Assembly: GCA_023415235.1 (NCBI GenBank)
Contig: JAEZLP010000017.1
Span: forward strand, 18,127-82,126
Length of the DNA: 64,000 nt
Reading direction: 5' to 3'
From: Bacillota bacterium
GTDB taxonomy: Bacteria; Bacillota; Clostridia; Peptostreptococcales; Anaerovoracaceae
The notes under the pieces are model-generated. The model saw only the letters and a program-made list of their open reading frames with translations. It had not been told where the DNA came from and did no database searches. Numbering within the stretch: position 1 is the first letter of the stretch; each line of letters opens with the position of its first letter. Positions 31,962 to 41,011 of this stretch are shown here, piece after piece. A program made the translations under genes and the position numbers.

Positions 31962-32855
31962 TTGATTATGCTGGTTCAAACAATATTTCTAATAGGAATG
32001 CTTAAAGGAGGCATTGCGCTGAGCTTAAGCGAACAGTCGTCCCTTGCCGGTCACAGCACCTATTATCTTGCCGCCTTCACCACGGCTGCATTCATCACGA
32101 TGCCACCCCTTGTGTCGGCAGTTCTTTTGCTGTTGGCCAATTTTGTCTTCATACTGATGCTTCCACAGTTTCAGCCGGAGCCAGCTGTGATCACCATGCT
32201 GAATATCAACACCATGGCGGCAACTGCGGTGGCCTGGATTCTGAATCAGATGGTTTCCCGTGCGAAGGTGAGCTCATTCCTCAACGAAAAAACTATTGTG
32301 GAAAAAAACCTGGAACTGGAAAAGAAAAATGAGGAACTGAAAGAGCTAACCATGCGGGATTCCCTGACGGATCTGCTCAATCATAAAAATTCCCTGAAAA
32401 GACTGAAGGAAGAGATCGACCGTGCAAAGCGGATCAATTATCCGCTCTCAGTTGCCATGATCGATCTGGACAATTTCAAGCAGGTGAACGATACCTACGG
32501 CCACCAGACCGGAGACGAGGTGCTGAGACAGGTGGCCGGAGTCTTGTCGGAAAATTGCAGAGCGACCGATGTGGTTGGCCGTTACGGCGGAGAGGAATTT
32601 ATCGTTATAATGCCGGATACCAATGATCGGGATGCATCCATACTCATTGAACGAATCCAGACAAGGGTCAGAGAGATGGAGTTTAAAGACGGCGTTCGAA
32701 TCACTCTCAGCTGCGGCGTCAGCGAAATGAACGGAGAATCCGTTCACAGCATATTGAAATCTTCAGATATCATGCTATATGAAGCCAAGAGAAAAGGAAA
32801 GGATCGAGTAGAGGTAAAACTTAACAAGGACAAGAAAAGTGCAGCGATCAACTAA
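31962..32855 (+). CDS. Membrane diguanylate cyclase (GGDEF), 5' end doubtful
   Basis: The 297-residue frame has four hydrophobic segments in its first 110 residues, a coiled stretch (VEKNLELEKKNEELKEL), and a GGDEF domain from about residue 130: RDSLTDLLNHKNS, MIDLDNFKQVNDTYGH and the active-site GRYGGEEF. It should make c-di-GMP. The start TTG 31962 has no ribosome binding site. The frame stays open upstream to 31890 and encodes more hydrophobic residues, and a separate ATG frame at 31838 would join it if one A were removed from the A5 run at 31889-31893. The gene may carry a 5' frameshift or have a shortened membrane domain. Confidence 0.8.
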   Translation: MIMLVQTIFLIGMLKGGIALSLSEQSSLAGHSTYYLAAFTTAAFITMPPLVSAVLLLLANFVFILMLPQFQPEPAVITMLNINTMAATAVAWILNQMVSRAKVSSFLNEKTIVEKNLELEKKNEELKELTMRDSLTDLLNHKNSLKRLKEEIDRAKRINYPLSVAMIDLDNFKQVNDTYGHQTGDEVLRQVAGVLSENCRATDVVGRYGGEEFIVIMPDTNDRDASILIERIQTRVREMEFKDGVRITLSCGVSEMNGESVHSILKSSDIMLYEAKRKGKDRVEVKLNKDKKSAAIN

Positions 32856-32876
32856 AGTTGATTCAACTGCACTTTT
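32835..32876. terminator. Bidirectional terminator between the GGDEF gene and spoIIID
   Basis: AAAAGTGCAG (32835-32844) pairs with CTGCACTTTT (32867-32876), with an inner ATCAACT/AGTTGAT hairpin. It includes the GGDEF stop codon and faces spoIIID on the other strand. Confidence 0.85.
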
Positions 32877-32882
32877 ATTTTG

Positions 32883-33131
32883 CTAACGCCCCTTATATTT
32901 CTGTTGTGTGGCAAGCCCGCCTCTGATGTGGCGTTCCGCCTTGTTATTATCTAAAACAGTTTTGACCTCATGGGCCAAACCTGGATTTATCTCAAGCAGC
33001 CTCTCAGTAATATCCTTGTGAACTGTGGACTTAGATACCCGAAACTTCTTTGCGGCTGCCCGAACCGTGGAATTGGTTTCAAGTATGTACCTGGCGAGCT
33101 CCAATACCCGCTCCTCTATGTAATCCTTCAT
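32883..33131 (-). CDS. spoIIID: Sporulation transcription factor SpoIIID
   Basis: The 82-residue protein starts MKDYIEERVLELARYILETN and has the helix-turn-helix TVRAAAKKFRVSKSTVHKDI and a basic C-terminal tail, matching SpoIIID closely. It acts in the mother cell with sigma-E to activate or repress late sporulation genes. Its presence indicates an endospore-forming lineage. The gene is alone, with AAGGTGGTGAAG upstream on the minus strand. Confidence 0.95.
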   Translation of the reverse strand: MKDYIEERVLELARYILETNSTVRAAAKKFRVSKSTVHKDITERLLEINPGLAHEVKTVLDNNKAERHIRGGLATQQKYKGR

Positions 33132-33269
33132 ATTTTAGACTTCACCACCTTCATATATTTGTGCGTTAAATTGAGATTGGCTTGCAAGCCAAAGCAACAG
33201 GGATTTCTATACAACATATATATGTAGGACGAGGCGGCGATATGCTATTATGATTCTCTCAATATCTAA

Positions 33270-33287
33270 AATGAATAAAAATACATA
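33270..33287 (+). promoter_or_regulatory. ARG box (ArgR/AhrC operator) upstream of argC
   Basis: ATGAATAAAAATACAT contains TGAAT-AAAA-ATACA, matching the arginine-repressor half-site TGNAT on both arms with a W4 centre. It lies 27 bases upstream of the -35 box of the argC promoter. Confidence 0.65.
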
Positions 33288-33313
33288 ATATATAATAAAT
33301 ATGCAAAAATTCG

Positions 33314-33341
33314 TTGACTTTGTTCAAAAATAACGTATAAT
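33314..33341 (+). promoter_or_regulatory. Sigma-A promoter of the argCBD-carAB operon
   Basis: TTGACT (33314-33319), a 16-base spacer and TATAAT (33336-33341), 64 bases before the argC start. Confidence 0.8.
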
Positions 33342-33405
33342 TAAACAAAATGACATTATTAACCTACTGTCAGCGGAAGAAGCCATCAGGGAAGGAGACA
33401 GCAGC

Positions 33406-34347
33406 ATGACTTATAAAATTTATATTGACGGCCAGGAAGGAACAACCGGATTGAAAATTCGAAAACGCCTTCAGGCTAGAAATGACCTGGAGGTTCTTTC
33501 GATTACTGAGGAAGAACGCAAAGTCCCGGAATCAAGGCTGAAATTGATGAAACAGGCAGATATCTCATTTCTCTGTCTCCCCGATTCTGCCTCTAGGGAA
33601 ATCGTAGAAAAAGCGGATGAAAATCTCAGAATACTGGATACTTCAACCGCATTTAGAACCGATCCCACCTGGACTTACGGTTTTCCGGAGCTAAATGAAA
33701 CGCAAAGGGAACTGATTGCAGGATCAAACAGGGTTGCCGTCCCCGGCTGCCATGCCACGGGTTTTATTTCTCTGGTGAACCCTCTCGTATCCCAGCATAT
33801 TATAGATAAAGAATATCCGCTGGTTTGCCATTCTCTGACTGGATACAGCGGCGGCGGAAAGGCCATGATCAGCCAGTATGAAGAGGATACCAGGCAGGAA
33901 GGCCTGGACGGACCGAGACAATACTCTTTGGACCAAAACCACAAGCATCTGGCTGAAATGAAGGCGGCAGCGGGAATCAGCCATCCTCCCGCATTCCACC
34001 CCATCGTGGCGGATTATTACTGCGGTATGCTGGTTACGGTAACGCTGCATACAAGGCTTCTCAGGAAAGTCCTGAAACCGTCGGAGCTGCGGCAGGTGTA
34101 TGAGGAATACTACAGGGATCAGCCGGTGATCAAGGTGCGTTCGGAAGCGGAAAAACCTGCTGACGGGTTTATGGCGGCCAACGTGCGAGCAGATCACGAC
34201 GGACTTGAAATCTATATTCTTGGGAATGACGAGCATATAGCGCTGATGGCCAGATATGACAATTTGGGCAAGGGTGCGTCCGGAGCAGCCATTCAGTGCA
34301 TGAATATCATGCTTGGTTTGCCGGAAAGCAAAGGTCTGGTTCTTTAG
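33406..34347 (+). CDS. argC: N-acetyl-gamma-glutamyl-phosphate reductase, short (type 2) form
   Basis: The 313-residue enzyme performs the third step of ornithine synthesis, reducing N-acetylglutamyl phosphate with NADPH. It has the nucleotide motif IDGQEGTTGLKI near the N-terminus and the catalytic cysteine in VAVPGCHATGF near residue 117. The length of about 310 residues with the DGQEGTTG start identifies the short ArgC subfamily rather than the 345-residue one. It is the first gene of the operon. The next gene, argB, starts 44 bases downstream. Confidence 0.95.
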   Translation: MTYKIYIDGQEGTTGLKIRKRLQARNDLEVLSITEEERKVPESRLKLMKQADISFLCLPDSASREIVEKADENLRILDTSTAFRTDPTWTYGFPELNETQRELIAGSNRVAVPGCHATGFISLVNPLVSQHIIDKEYPLVCHSLTGYSGGGKAMISQYEEDTRQEGLDGPRQYSLDQNHKHLAEMKAAAGISHPPAFHPIVADYYCGMLVTVTLHTRLLRKVLKPSELRQVYEEYYRDQPVIKVRSEAEKPADGFMAANVRADHDGLEIYILGNDEHIALMARYDNLGKGASGAAIQCMNIMLGLPESKGLVL

Positions 34348-34391
34348 GGAACGCTTCGGCGAAGGACTCTGGAAACAGGAAGGACGACAGG

Positions 34392-35228
34392 ATGAAGATT
34401 GGGAAAAAATCGCTGCAATACATACAAAAGCTGGCCGGAAAGACCGTTGTGATCAAGTACGGCGGGAATGCCATGATAAATGAGACGTTGAAAAAGGCAG
34501 TCATGAACGATATCGTGCAGCTAAGCGGAATGGGAATCCGGATTGTGCTGGTCCACGGAGGCGGACCGGAAATCAGCAGCATGCTGGACATCATGGGAAA
34601 GGAAACCAAATTTATCGACGGCTTGCGATACACGGACGCTGAGACCGCGGAGGTGGCGGCTATGGTGCTTGCGGGGAAGGTAAACAAGAAACTGGTCTCC
34701 CTGATTCAGCTTCAGGACGGCAGGGCGATCGGTCTCTGCGGATTAGATGGCGGTATGATACAGGTTGAAAAGAAAAAGGGGAAGGTGGATCTGGGCTTCG
34801 TGGGAGAGATTACGAAAGTGGACCCCGCGCTGATTGAAGTGGCGCTTGAAAACGGGTTGATTCCAGTGATTGCAACCGTGGGGGCGGATCAGGAGGGCCA
34901 GACCTACAACATCAACGCGGATACCGCCGCTTCGGCAATCGCAAGCGCACTGAAAGCGGAAAAACTGATCTCCATGACAGACGTAAGGGGGCTGCTGCTG
35001 AAGAAGGACGATGAAGCTTCTTTGATCAGAAGCATTCATATCAGCGAAATACAGGAACTGATAAACGGGGGAGTCATATCGGGCGGTATGATTCCGAAAA
35101 TTCAAAGCTGCATAGACGGGATTAAAAACGGCGTCAGAGAAGTCTCCATCATCGATGGCAGAGTTGAGCATTCCATTCTCATAGAGCTGCTGTCGGAAGA
35201 GAAAATCGGGACTCGGATCACTCCTTGA
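34392..35228 (+). CDS. argB: Acetylglutamate kinase
   Basis: The 278-residue kinase phosphorylates N-acetylglutamate. It shows VIKYGGNAM near residue 25, LVHGGGPEIS near 55, the DGLRYTDAETAEVAAMVLAG segment and GMIPKIQSC near 235. ATG 34392 follows AAGGACGACAGG; an in-frame ATG at 34296 overlaps argC and has no site. In many bacteria this enzyme is the arginine-inhibited step. Confidence 0.95.
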   Translation: MKIGKKSLQYIQKLAGKTVVIKYGGNAMINETLKKAVMNDIVQLSGMGIRIVLVHGGGPEISSMLDIMGKETKFIDGLRYTDAETAEVAAMVLAGKVNKKLVSLIQLQDGRAIGLCGLDGGMIQVEKKKGKVDLGFVGEITKVDPALIEVALENGLIPVIATVGADQEGQTYNINADTAASAIASALKAEKLISMTDVRGLLLKKDDEASLIRSIHISEIQELINGGVISGGMIPKIQSCIDGIKNGVREVSIIDGRVEHSILIELLSEEKIGTRITP

Positions 35229-35265
35229 CTGAATGACAGGAGAATAGAGAATATGGAGGGTAACC

Positions 35266-36438
35266 GTGAACACAAATCAAATAATGGAACGAGACAGACA
35301 ATACATACTTGGAACCTACAGGAGGAACGAACTGTGCATATCGAAAGGTTCCGGATCGGTCTGCTGGTCTCCGGAAGGGAAACGGTATATCGATTTCTCA
35401 TCGGGAATCGGCGTCAACTCCCTGGGGTACAGCGACGAGGGCTGGGTTGATGCGGTAACGCGTCAGCTGCGCACTCTACAGCATACGTCCAACCTGTTTT
35501 ATACGGAACCTTGCGGGGCGCTTGCTGAAATTCTTGTCAACAGAACCGGTTTTGACAAGGTCTTTTTCTGCAACTCCGGCGCAGAAGCAAATGAAGGGGC
35601 CATCAAGGCTGCCAGAAAATACAGCTTACAGAAATACGGAGCAGGAAGATACGATATCATAACACTCCAGAACTCCTTTCACGGGAGAACACTGGCTACC
35701 ATCACCGCCACGGGACAGGATGACTATCATAAATATTTTGATCCCTTTATGGAAGGGTTTGTCTATTCGAAACTCAATGATCATGAGGACCTCAAAGGAA
35801 AAATCACTGACAGGACATGTGCGGTTATGGCTGAGCTGATTCAGGGAGAGGGAGGCGTCAACAGGCTGGAGGAAGACTATGTCAGAGAGCTGCACGACCT
35901 GTGCAAAGAAAAGGATATTCTTCTGATCATAGACGAGGTACAGACAGGGATCGGAAGAACGGGAAAACTCTTCGCCTATGAGCATTTCGGGATCCGCCCG
36001 GATATGGTTACCATGGCAAAGGGATTGGGCGCAGGGCTCCCGATCGGAGGAATCCTTTTCGGAGAAAGCTGTTCTCATGTGCTGCAGCAGGGCGATCACG
36101 GAACGACCTTCGGCGGCAACCCCGCGGTGTGCGCCGGAGCCATAGAGGTATTAAATCGAATTGATAATAAATTTCTTGATCAGGTTGCCAAAAAGGGCGA
36201 TTATATGAAGTCCCGAATAGAAAAGATGGACGGTGTGGATATGGTAACGGGACTTGGATTGATGCTGGGGGTTTCCCTAAAGGACAAGGAAGCGAAAGAA
36301 GTAGTGAAAAACGCCTTGGAGCTTGGCCTGATCACATTGACCGCAAAGAGCCGGATCCGACTGCTTCCGCCGCTCAATATCAGTGATGAGGAGCTGGATG
36401 AAGGGCTGGAGCTTCTGGAAAAAGCCATTCGTGGATAG
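35266..36438 (+). CDS. argD: Acetylornithine aminotransferase
   Basis: The 390-residue class III aminotransferase has FCNSGAEANEGAIKAARKY, SFHGRTLATITATGQ, IIDEVQTGIGRTGKLFA and the PLP lysine in MAKGLGAGLPIGG. It converts N-acetylglutamate semialdehyde to N-acetylornithine. The start is GTG 35266, five bases after GGAGGG (35255-35260). It lies between argB and carA on the same strand. Confidence 0.95.
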   Translation: MNTNQIMERDRQYILGTYRRNELCISKGSGSVCWSPEGKRYIDFSSGIGVNSLGYSDEGWVDAVTRQLRTLQHTSNLFYTEPCGALAEILVNRTGFDKVFFCNSGAEANEGAIKAARKYSLQKYGAGRYDIITLQNSFHGRTLATITATGQDDYHKYFDPFMEGFVYSKLNDHEDLKGKITDRTCAVMAELIQGEGGVNRLEEDYVRELHDLCKEKDILLIIDEVQTGIGRTGKLFAYEHFGIRPDMVTMAKGLGAGLPIGGILFGESCSHVLQQGDHGTTFGGNPAVCAGAIEVLNRIDNKFLDQVAKKGDYMKSRIEKMDGVDMVTGLGLMLGVSLKDKEAKEVVKNALELGLITLTAKSRIRLLPPLNISDEELDEGLELLEKAIRG

Positions 36439-36508
36439 CGGAAGGGGAAGGCTAACCTGCGCACATTCGGCGACGAAACGGCGGGAAAGAACGGAAGGAG
36501 CAGATAGA

Positions 36509-37621
36509 ATGGAAAAAAACAGTAAATTGGAAAAAAAGGATGAGAGGACCGCTTATCTGATCCTTGAAGACGGAACCGTCTACGAGGGGAAGGGCTTCGG
36601 AGTACAGGGCACAGCCGTCGGAGAAGTGGTGTTCACCACAGGAATGACGGGATATCAGGAAACCCTGACGGATCCCAGCTACTATGGGCAGATCGTTACC
36701 CAGACGTTTCCGCTGATCGGGAACTATGGGCTGAATGATTTGGACAGTGAATCGTCGAGATCCTGGGTCAAGGGATACATCGTCCGGGAGTGGTGCGAAA
36801 AACCCTCCAACTTCAGAAGTAAATATACGATGGATGAATACCTGAAGAAAAACAATATAGTGGGGATCTATGATATCGATACCAGGGCCCTCACGAAAAA
36901 AATAAGGGAGTATGGCGTGATGAACGGCGCTGTCACTGCGGAAATGCCGGAAGAGATGGACAGCTACTTACAAGAACTGCGATGTTTTTCGATCAGGAAC
37001 GCGGTCAAGGCGGTTTCCTGTATGGAGCAATCCTTTTATCCCGCGCTGAAGGAAAAGTATCATGTGGTATTATATGATTTCGGATATAAGGCGAATATCC
37101 TCCGCAGCCTGCTGAACAGAGAATGCAGCGTTACGGTGGTTCCCTATAATACGCCGGCGGAGAATATCCGCAGACTCAACCCCGATGGGATCATGCTTTC
37201 AAACGGTCCGGGAGATCCGGCGGAAAATGAGGAACCCATTAAAATACTGAGAGAACTAATGAAAAGCGGAATTCCGATTTTCGGAATATGCCTCGGACAT
37301 CAGCTGCTGGCGCTGGCAAACGGAGCCAGAACAGAAAAGCTGAAATACGGACACCGGGGCGCCAACCAGCCGGTAGCCGATAAAATCCGGGACAGAGTTT
37401 TTATCACAAGCCAAAACCATGGGTATGCCGTGGTGGGGGAATCTCTGGATCCGAAAATTGGAACGGTGAGCCACAGCAATGTAAATGACGGAAGCTGCGA
37501 AGGGATTACATATGAAAATGGCAAAGCCTTTACCGTTCAGTTCCATCCGGAAGCTTGCGCCGGTCCGCAGGATACCGAGTATCTTTTCGATCAGTTCATT
37601 CAAATGATGTCGCAGCACTAG
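36509..37621 (+). CDS. carA: Carbamoyl-phosphate synthase small subunit
   Basis: The 370-residue glutaminase subunit has an N-terminal CPSase domain (LILEDGTVYEGKGFG, GMTGYQETLTDPSYYGQIV in part) and a C-terminal class I amidotransferase domain. The nucleophile Cys is in FGICLGHQLLA near residue 260, and the FHPEA His/Glu is near 341. It supplies ammonia to CarB. ATG 36509 lies eight bases after AAGGAG. The genes carA and carB here belong to an arginine operon, not a pyrimidine one. Confidence 0.96.
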   Translation: MEKNSKLEKKDERTAYLILEDGTVYEGKGFGVQGTAVGEVVFTTGMTGYQETLTDPSYYGQIVTQTFPLIGNYGLNDLDSESSRSWVKGYIVREWCEKPSNFRSKYTMDEYLKKNNIVGIYDIDTRALTKKIREYGVMNGAVTAEMPEEMDSYLQELRCFSIRNAVKAVSCMEQSFYPALKEKYHVVLYDFGYKANILRSLLNRECSVTVVPYNTPAENIRRLNPDGIMLSNGPGDPAENEEPIKILRELMKSGIPIFGICLGHQLLALANGARTEKLKYGHRGANQPVADKIRDRVFITSQNHGYAVVGESLDPKIGTVSHSNVNDGSCEGITYENGKAFTVQFHPEACAGPQDTEYLFDQFIQMMSQH

Positions 37622-37635
37622 AGAGGGAGGAAAAC

Positions 37636-40600
37636 ATGCCACTAAGTAAAGATATCAAAAAGGTGCTGGTGATCGGGTCCGGTCCCATCATTATCGGGCA
37701 GGCAGCCGAATTCGACTACGCGGGGACTCAGGTCTGCAGAGCTTTAAAGGATGACGGAATCGAAGTCGTTCTGGTTAATTCCAATCCTGCCACCATCATG
37801 ACGGATAAAACCATGGCGGATAAGGTTTACATAGAACCCCTCACGCTGCCCGTATTGAAGAAGATTATCAAGTCGGAAAAACCGGACAGCATTCTGCCGA
37901 CAATGGGAGGCCAGACTGCCCTGACTCTTTCCATGCAGCTTGCCAAGGAAGGTTTTCTTGAGGAGCAGGGAGTCAGACTGCTGGGCGCTACGGTGGAAAC
38001 CATCGACAAAGCTGAGGATCGTCAGCTTTTCAAGGATATGCTTGCATCCATCGGAGAACCGGTGATTCCTTCCAAGGTTGTAACCAATATGGAAGACGCT
38101 TATGCCTTCGCCGATGAGATCGGGTATCCGGTCATCGTTCGGCCTGCCTATACTCTGGGCGGCACTGGCGGCGGAATTGCCTCATCAAAAAACCAGCTTC
38201 AGAAAATCGGAGAAAACGGCTTGAGGCTGAGCCCCATCAATCAGATCCTGGTTGAAAAATGCGTATCCGGCTGGAAAGAAATAGAATTTGAGATTATCAG
38301 GGACAGCAAGAACAACACCATCACGGTCTGCTCCATGGAAAATGTAGATCCGGTAGGAGTTCATACAGGAGATTCCATTGTCGTCGCTCCTGCTGTCACC
38401 CTGTCCGATAAAGAATATCAGATGCTCCGTACCGCATCCCTGAAGATCATTCAGGCCTTGGGCGTGGAAGGAGGCTGCAACTGTCAGTTCGCGCTGCATC
38501 CTGACAGCTTTGAATATGCGGTCATTGAGGTAAATCCGAGAGTATCCCGATCCTCGGCGCTTGCTTCCAAGGCAACCGGTTATCCTATCGCCAAGGTTGC
38601 ATCAAAGATCGCCATCGGCTACACGCTGGACGAAATCATCAATTCGGTTACGGGAAAAACCTATGCCTGCTTTGAGCCGGCTCTGGATTATATTGTCGTA
38701 AAATTCCCCAAATGGCCTTTTGACAAGTTTGTCTACGCCAAAAGGTCCCTGGGGACCCAAATGAAAGCCACGGGTGAAGTCATGGCCATCGGAACCACCT
38801 TCGAGCAGGCTATGATGAAGGCAGTCCGCTGCATTGAGCTGAATATGGATACCCTGAACCTGAAGAAGCTGAAGGATAAGGAAAATCATCTCATCGAAGA
38901 GTATCTTCACCATTGCGACGATGAAAGGATCTTTGTGGTGTATGAAGCGCTGAAGAGAGGAATTCCCATCGATAAGATCCATAGAATCACAAAGATCGAC
39001 CGTTGGTTCCTCCATAAGCTTTCCAATCTGGTCGACATGGAGAACGACCTGACGACAGGCCCGCTGACTCAGGAGAAATACAAGAAGGCAAAGAAAATGG
39101 GCTTTCTGGACAAGACGATCAAGGAGCTCAGCGGCCAGGAGCCTCAGGAAAAGCTCTATCCCGTTTACAAGATGGTGGACACCTGCGCCGCCGAATTTGC
39201 GGCGGAGACTCCATATTTCTACTCCTCCTTTGATGAAGAGAACGAAGCCAAGGAATTTATAGAGCAGCACGACACAGGGAAAAAGAAAGTGATTGTTTTC
39301 GGCTCTGGCCCGATCCGGATCGGACAGGGAATCGAATTTGACTACTGCTCCGTACACTGCGTCTCCGCCCTGAAAGAGGCCGGATATGAGGCTATCATCG
39401 TGAACAACAATCCGGAAACCGTCTCAACGGATTTTGACATTTCCGACAGATTGTACTTTGAGCCTCTGACCCCTGAGGACGTGGATGCAATCATTCATAC
39501 GGAACAGCCCTGGGGCGTGGTGGTCCAGTTTGGCGGACAGACAGCCATCAAGCTGACCAAATATCTGAAAAAGAAGGGGATTCGAATCCTAGGGACCTCG
39601 GCGGACAGCATCGACGCCGCAGAAGACCGGGAGCGTTTCGATAAGCTTTTGGAACATTGCAACATTCCCAGACCCAATGGTCTCATGGCCTACACCACCG
39701 AGGAAGCGGTTAAGAAGGCGCAGAAGCTGGGATTTCCCGTGCTTCTCAGGCCGTCCTACGTACTGGGCGGACAGAATATGATTATTGCACATACCAAGAA
39801 CGACGTAGTGGAATATATGGATATCATCACCTCGACAGAGCTGGAAAACCCGGTACTGATCGACAAGTATCTGGCGGGAACGGAAGTTGAGGTAGACGCG
39901 GTCTGCGACGGAGAGGACTTCCTGATTCCCGGCATCATGGAGCACATTGAGCGCGCCGGAGTCCACTCCGGAGACTCCATCTCCATCTATCCCCCGCAGA
40001 CGCTGACAAAGGAAATCAGAGAGACAATCGTAGAATATACCGGACGGCTGGCGAGGGAACTGAAGGTGTCCGGACTGGTAAACATCCAGTATGTGATTTA
40101 CGAGAACCAGGTGTACGTCATCGAGGTTAACCCGAGATCCTCAAGAACAGTGCCTTATATCAGCAAGGTCACAAACGTTCCAATCGTCGATCTTGCAACC
40201 AAGGTCGTTCTCGGAGCGAAGCTCAAGGATCTGGGTTATGGCAGCGGCGTATGCCCCGAGGGCGATTATGTGGCGGTCAAGGTTCCTGTATTCAGCTTTA
40301 CGAAGCTGCATGATGCGGATAACCACATGGGACCGGAGATGAAGTCCACGGGAGAGGTGCTTGGCATTGACAAGAATCTGGAAACCGCCCTCTACAAGGG
40401 TCTGATCGCGGCCGGATACGAGATGCACAAGGTCGGCGACTGCGTATTGATCACCGTAAAGGATTCCGACAAACCAGAGGTCGTTCCACTGGCTCTGAAG
40501 TTTATCGAATTCGGCTACAAGATCTGGGCAACCAGAGGAACCGCAGAGTACCTCAGAGAACACGGCGTGCCGGCCCTCATCGTAAACAAGCACGACGAGC

Positions 40601-40830
40601 CGTCTCCCAACACCAGCGATCTCTTTGACACCGGAGAAGTGGACTTTGTTGTCTCCACCTCGACAATCGGAAGAAAGCCCGCAGTTCATTCCGTCCAGAT
40701 GAGAAGAAAGGCCATAGAGAGAAACATCGCGTGCCTGACCTCCATCGACACGGCAAACGCCTTGGCCAACAGCCTTCTCATGCGAAAGACGCTGGAGGAT
40801 TTCAATATGGTGGATATTGTAAAAATATAG
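37636..40830 (+). CDS. carB: Carbamoyl-phosphate synthase large subunit
   Basis: The 1064-residue subunit shows the internal duplication of CarB: two ATP-grasp halves, each beginning with a similar segment (VLVIGSGPIIIGQAAEFDYAG near residue 9 and VIVFGSGPIRIGQGIEFDY near 553, quoted in part), and a C-terminal MGS-like allosteric domain. It makes carbamoyl phosphate from bicarbonate, ammonia and 2 ATP. ATG 37636 follows GAGAGGGAGGAAAAC. It is the last gene of the operon. Confidence 0.97.
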   Translation: MPLSKDIKKVLVIGSGPIIIGQAAEFDYAGTQVCRALKDDGIEVVLVNSNPATIMTDKTMADKVYIEPLTLPVLKKIIKSEKPDSILPTMGGQTALTLSMQLAKEGFLEEQGVRLLGATVETIDKAEDRQLFKDMLASIGEPVIPSKVVTNMEDAYAFADEIGYPVIVRPAYTLGGTGGGIASSKNQLQKIGENGLRLSPINQILVEKCVSGWKEIEFEIIRDSKNNTITVCSMENVDPVGVHTGDSIVVAPAVTLSDKEYQMLRTASLKIIQALGVEGGCNCQFALHPDSFEYAVIEVNPRVSRSSALASKATGYPIAKVASKIAIGYTLDEIINSVTGKTYACFEPALDYIVVKFPKWPFDKFVYAKRSLGTQMKATGEVMAIGTTFEQAMMKAVRCIELNMDTLNLKKLKDKENHLIEEYLHHCDDERIFVVYEALKRGIPIDKIHRITKIDRWFLHKLSNLVDMENDLTTGPLTQEKYKKAKKMGFLDKTIKELSGQEPQEKLYPVYKMVDTCAAEFAAETPYFYSSFDEENEAKEFIEQHDTGKKKVIVFGSGPIRIGQGIEFDYCSVHCVSALKEAGYEAIIVNNNPETVSTDFDISDRLYFEPLTPEDVDAIIHTEQPWGVVVQFGGQTAIKLTKYLKKKGIRILGTSADSIDAAEDRERFDKLLEHCNIPRPNGLMAYTTEEAVKKAQKLGFPVLLRPSYVLGGQNMIIAHTKNDVVEYMDIITSTELENPVLIDKYLAGTEVEVDAVCDGEDFLIPGIMEHIERAGVHSGDSISIYPPQTLTKEIRETIVEYTGRLARELKVSGLVNIQYVIYENQVYVIEVNPRSSRTVPYISKVTNVPIVDLATKVVLGAKLKDLGYGSGVCPEGDYVAVKVPVFSFTKLHDADNHMGPEMKSTGEVLGIDKNLETALYKGLIAAGYEMHKVGDCVLITVKDSDKPEVVPLALKFIEFGYKIWATRGTAEYLREHGVPALIVNKHDEPSPNTSDLFDTGEVDFVVSTSTIGRKPAVHSVQMRRKAIERNIACLTSIDTANALANSLLMRKTLEDFNMVDIVKI

Positions 40831-40879
40831 CGCGTCCTGAAAGGAATTCAAACTTTATCTGTCAATTTGAAAATAAAAA

Positions 40880-40908
40880 TTGAAAAAATCCCTCTCAATA
40901 GATATAAT
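40880..40908 (+). promoter_or_regulatory. Sigma-A promoter of the mreB/mbl gene
   Basis: TTGAAA (40880-40885), a 17-base spacer and TATAAT (40903-40908), about 100 bases before the start codon at 41012. Confidence 0.75.
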
Positions 40909-41011
40909 ATTAAAGATAAGCGTGAAAAATAAATACGTATGCAGAAATGATGAAGATACTGCAGCTGATTTACAGAATCTTTTAATGGGATACACTAAGG
41001 AGGGAAAAGAC

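Noticed and set aside
40880..41011. ATG at 40880 as an earlier start for the mreB/mbl protein
   Set aside because: It coincides with the -35 box of a consensus promoter and has no ribosome binding site, while TTG 41012 has a well-spaced AGGAGGG and fits the family N-terminus.
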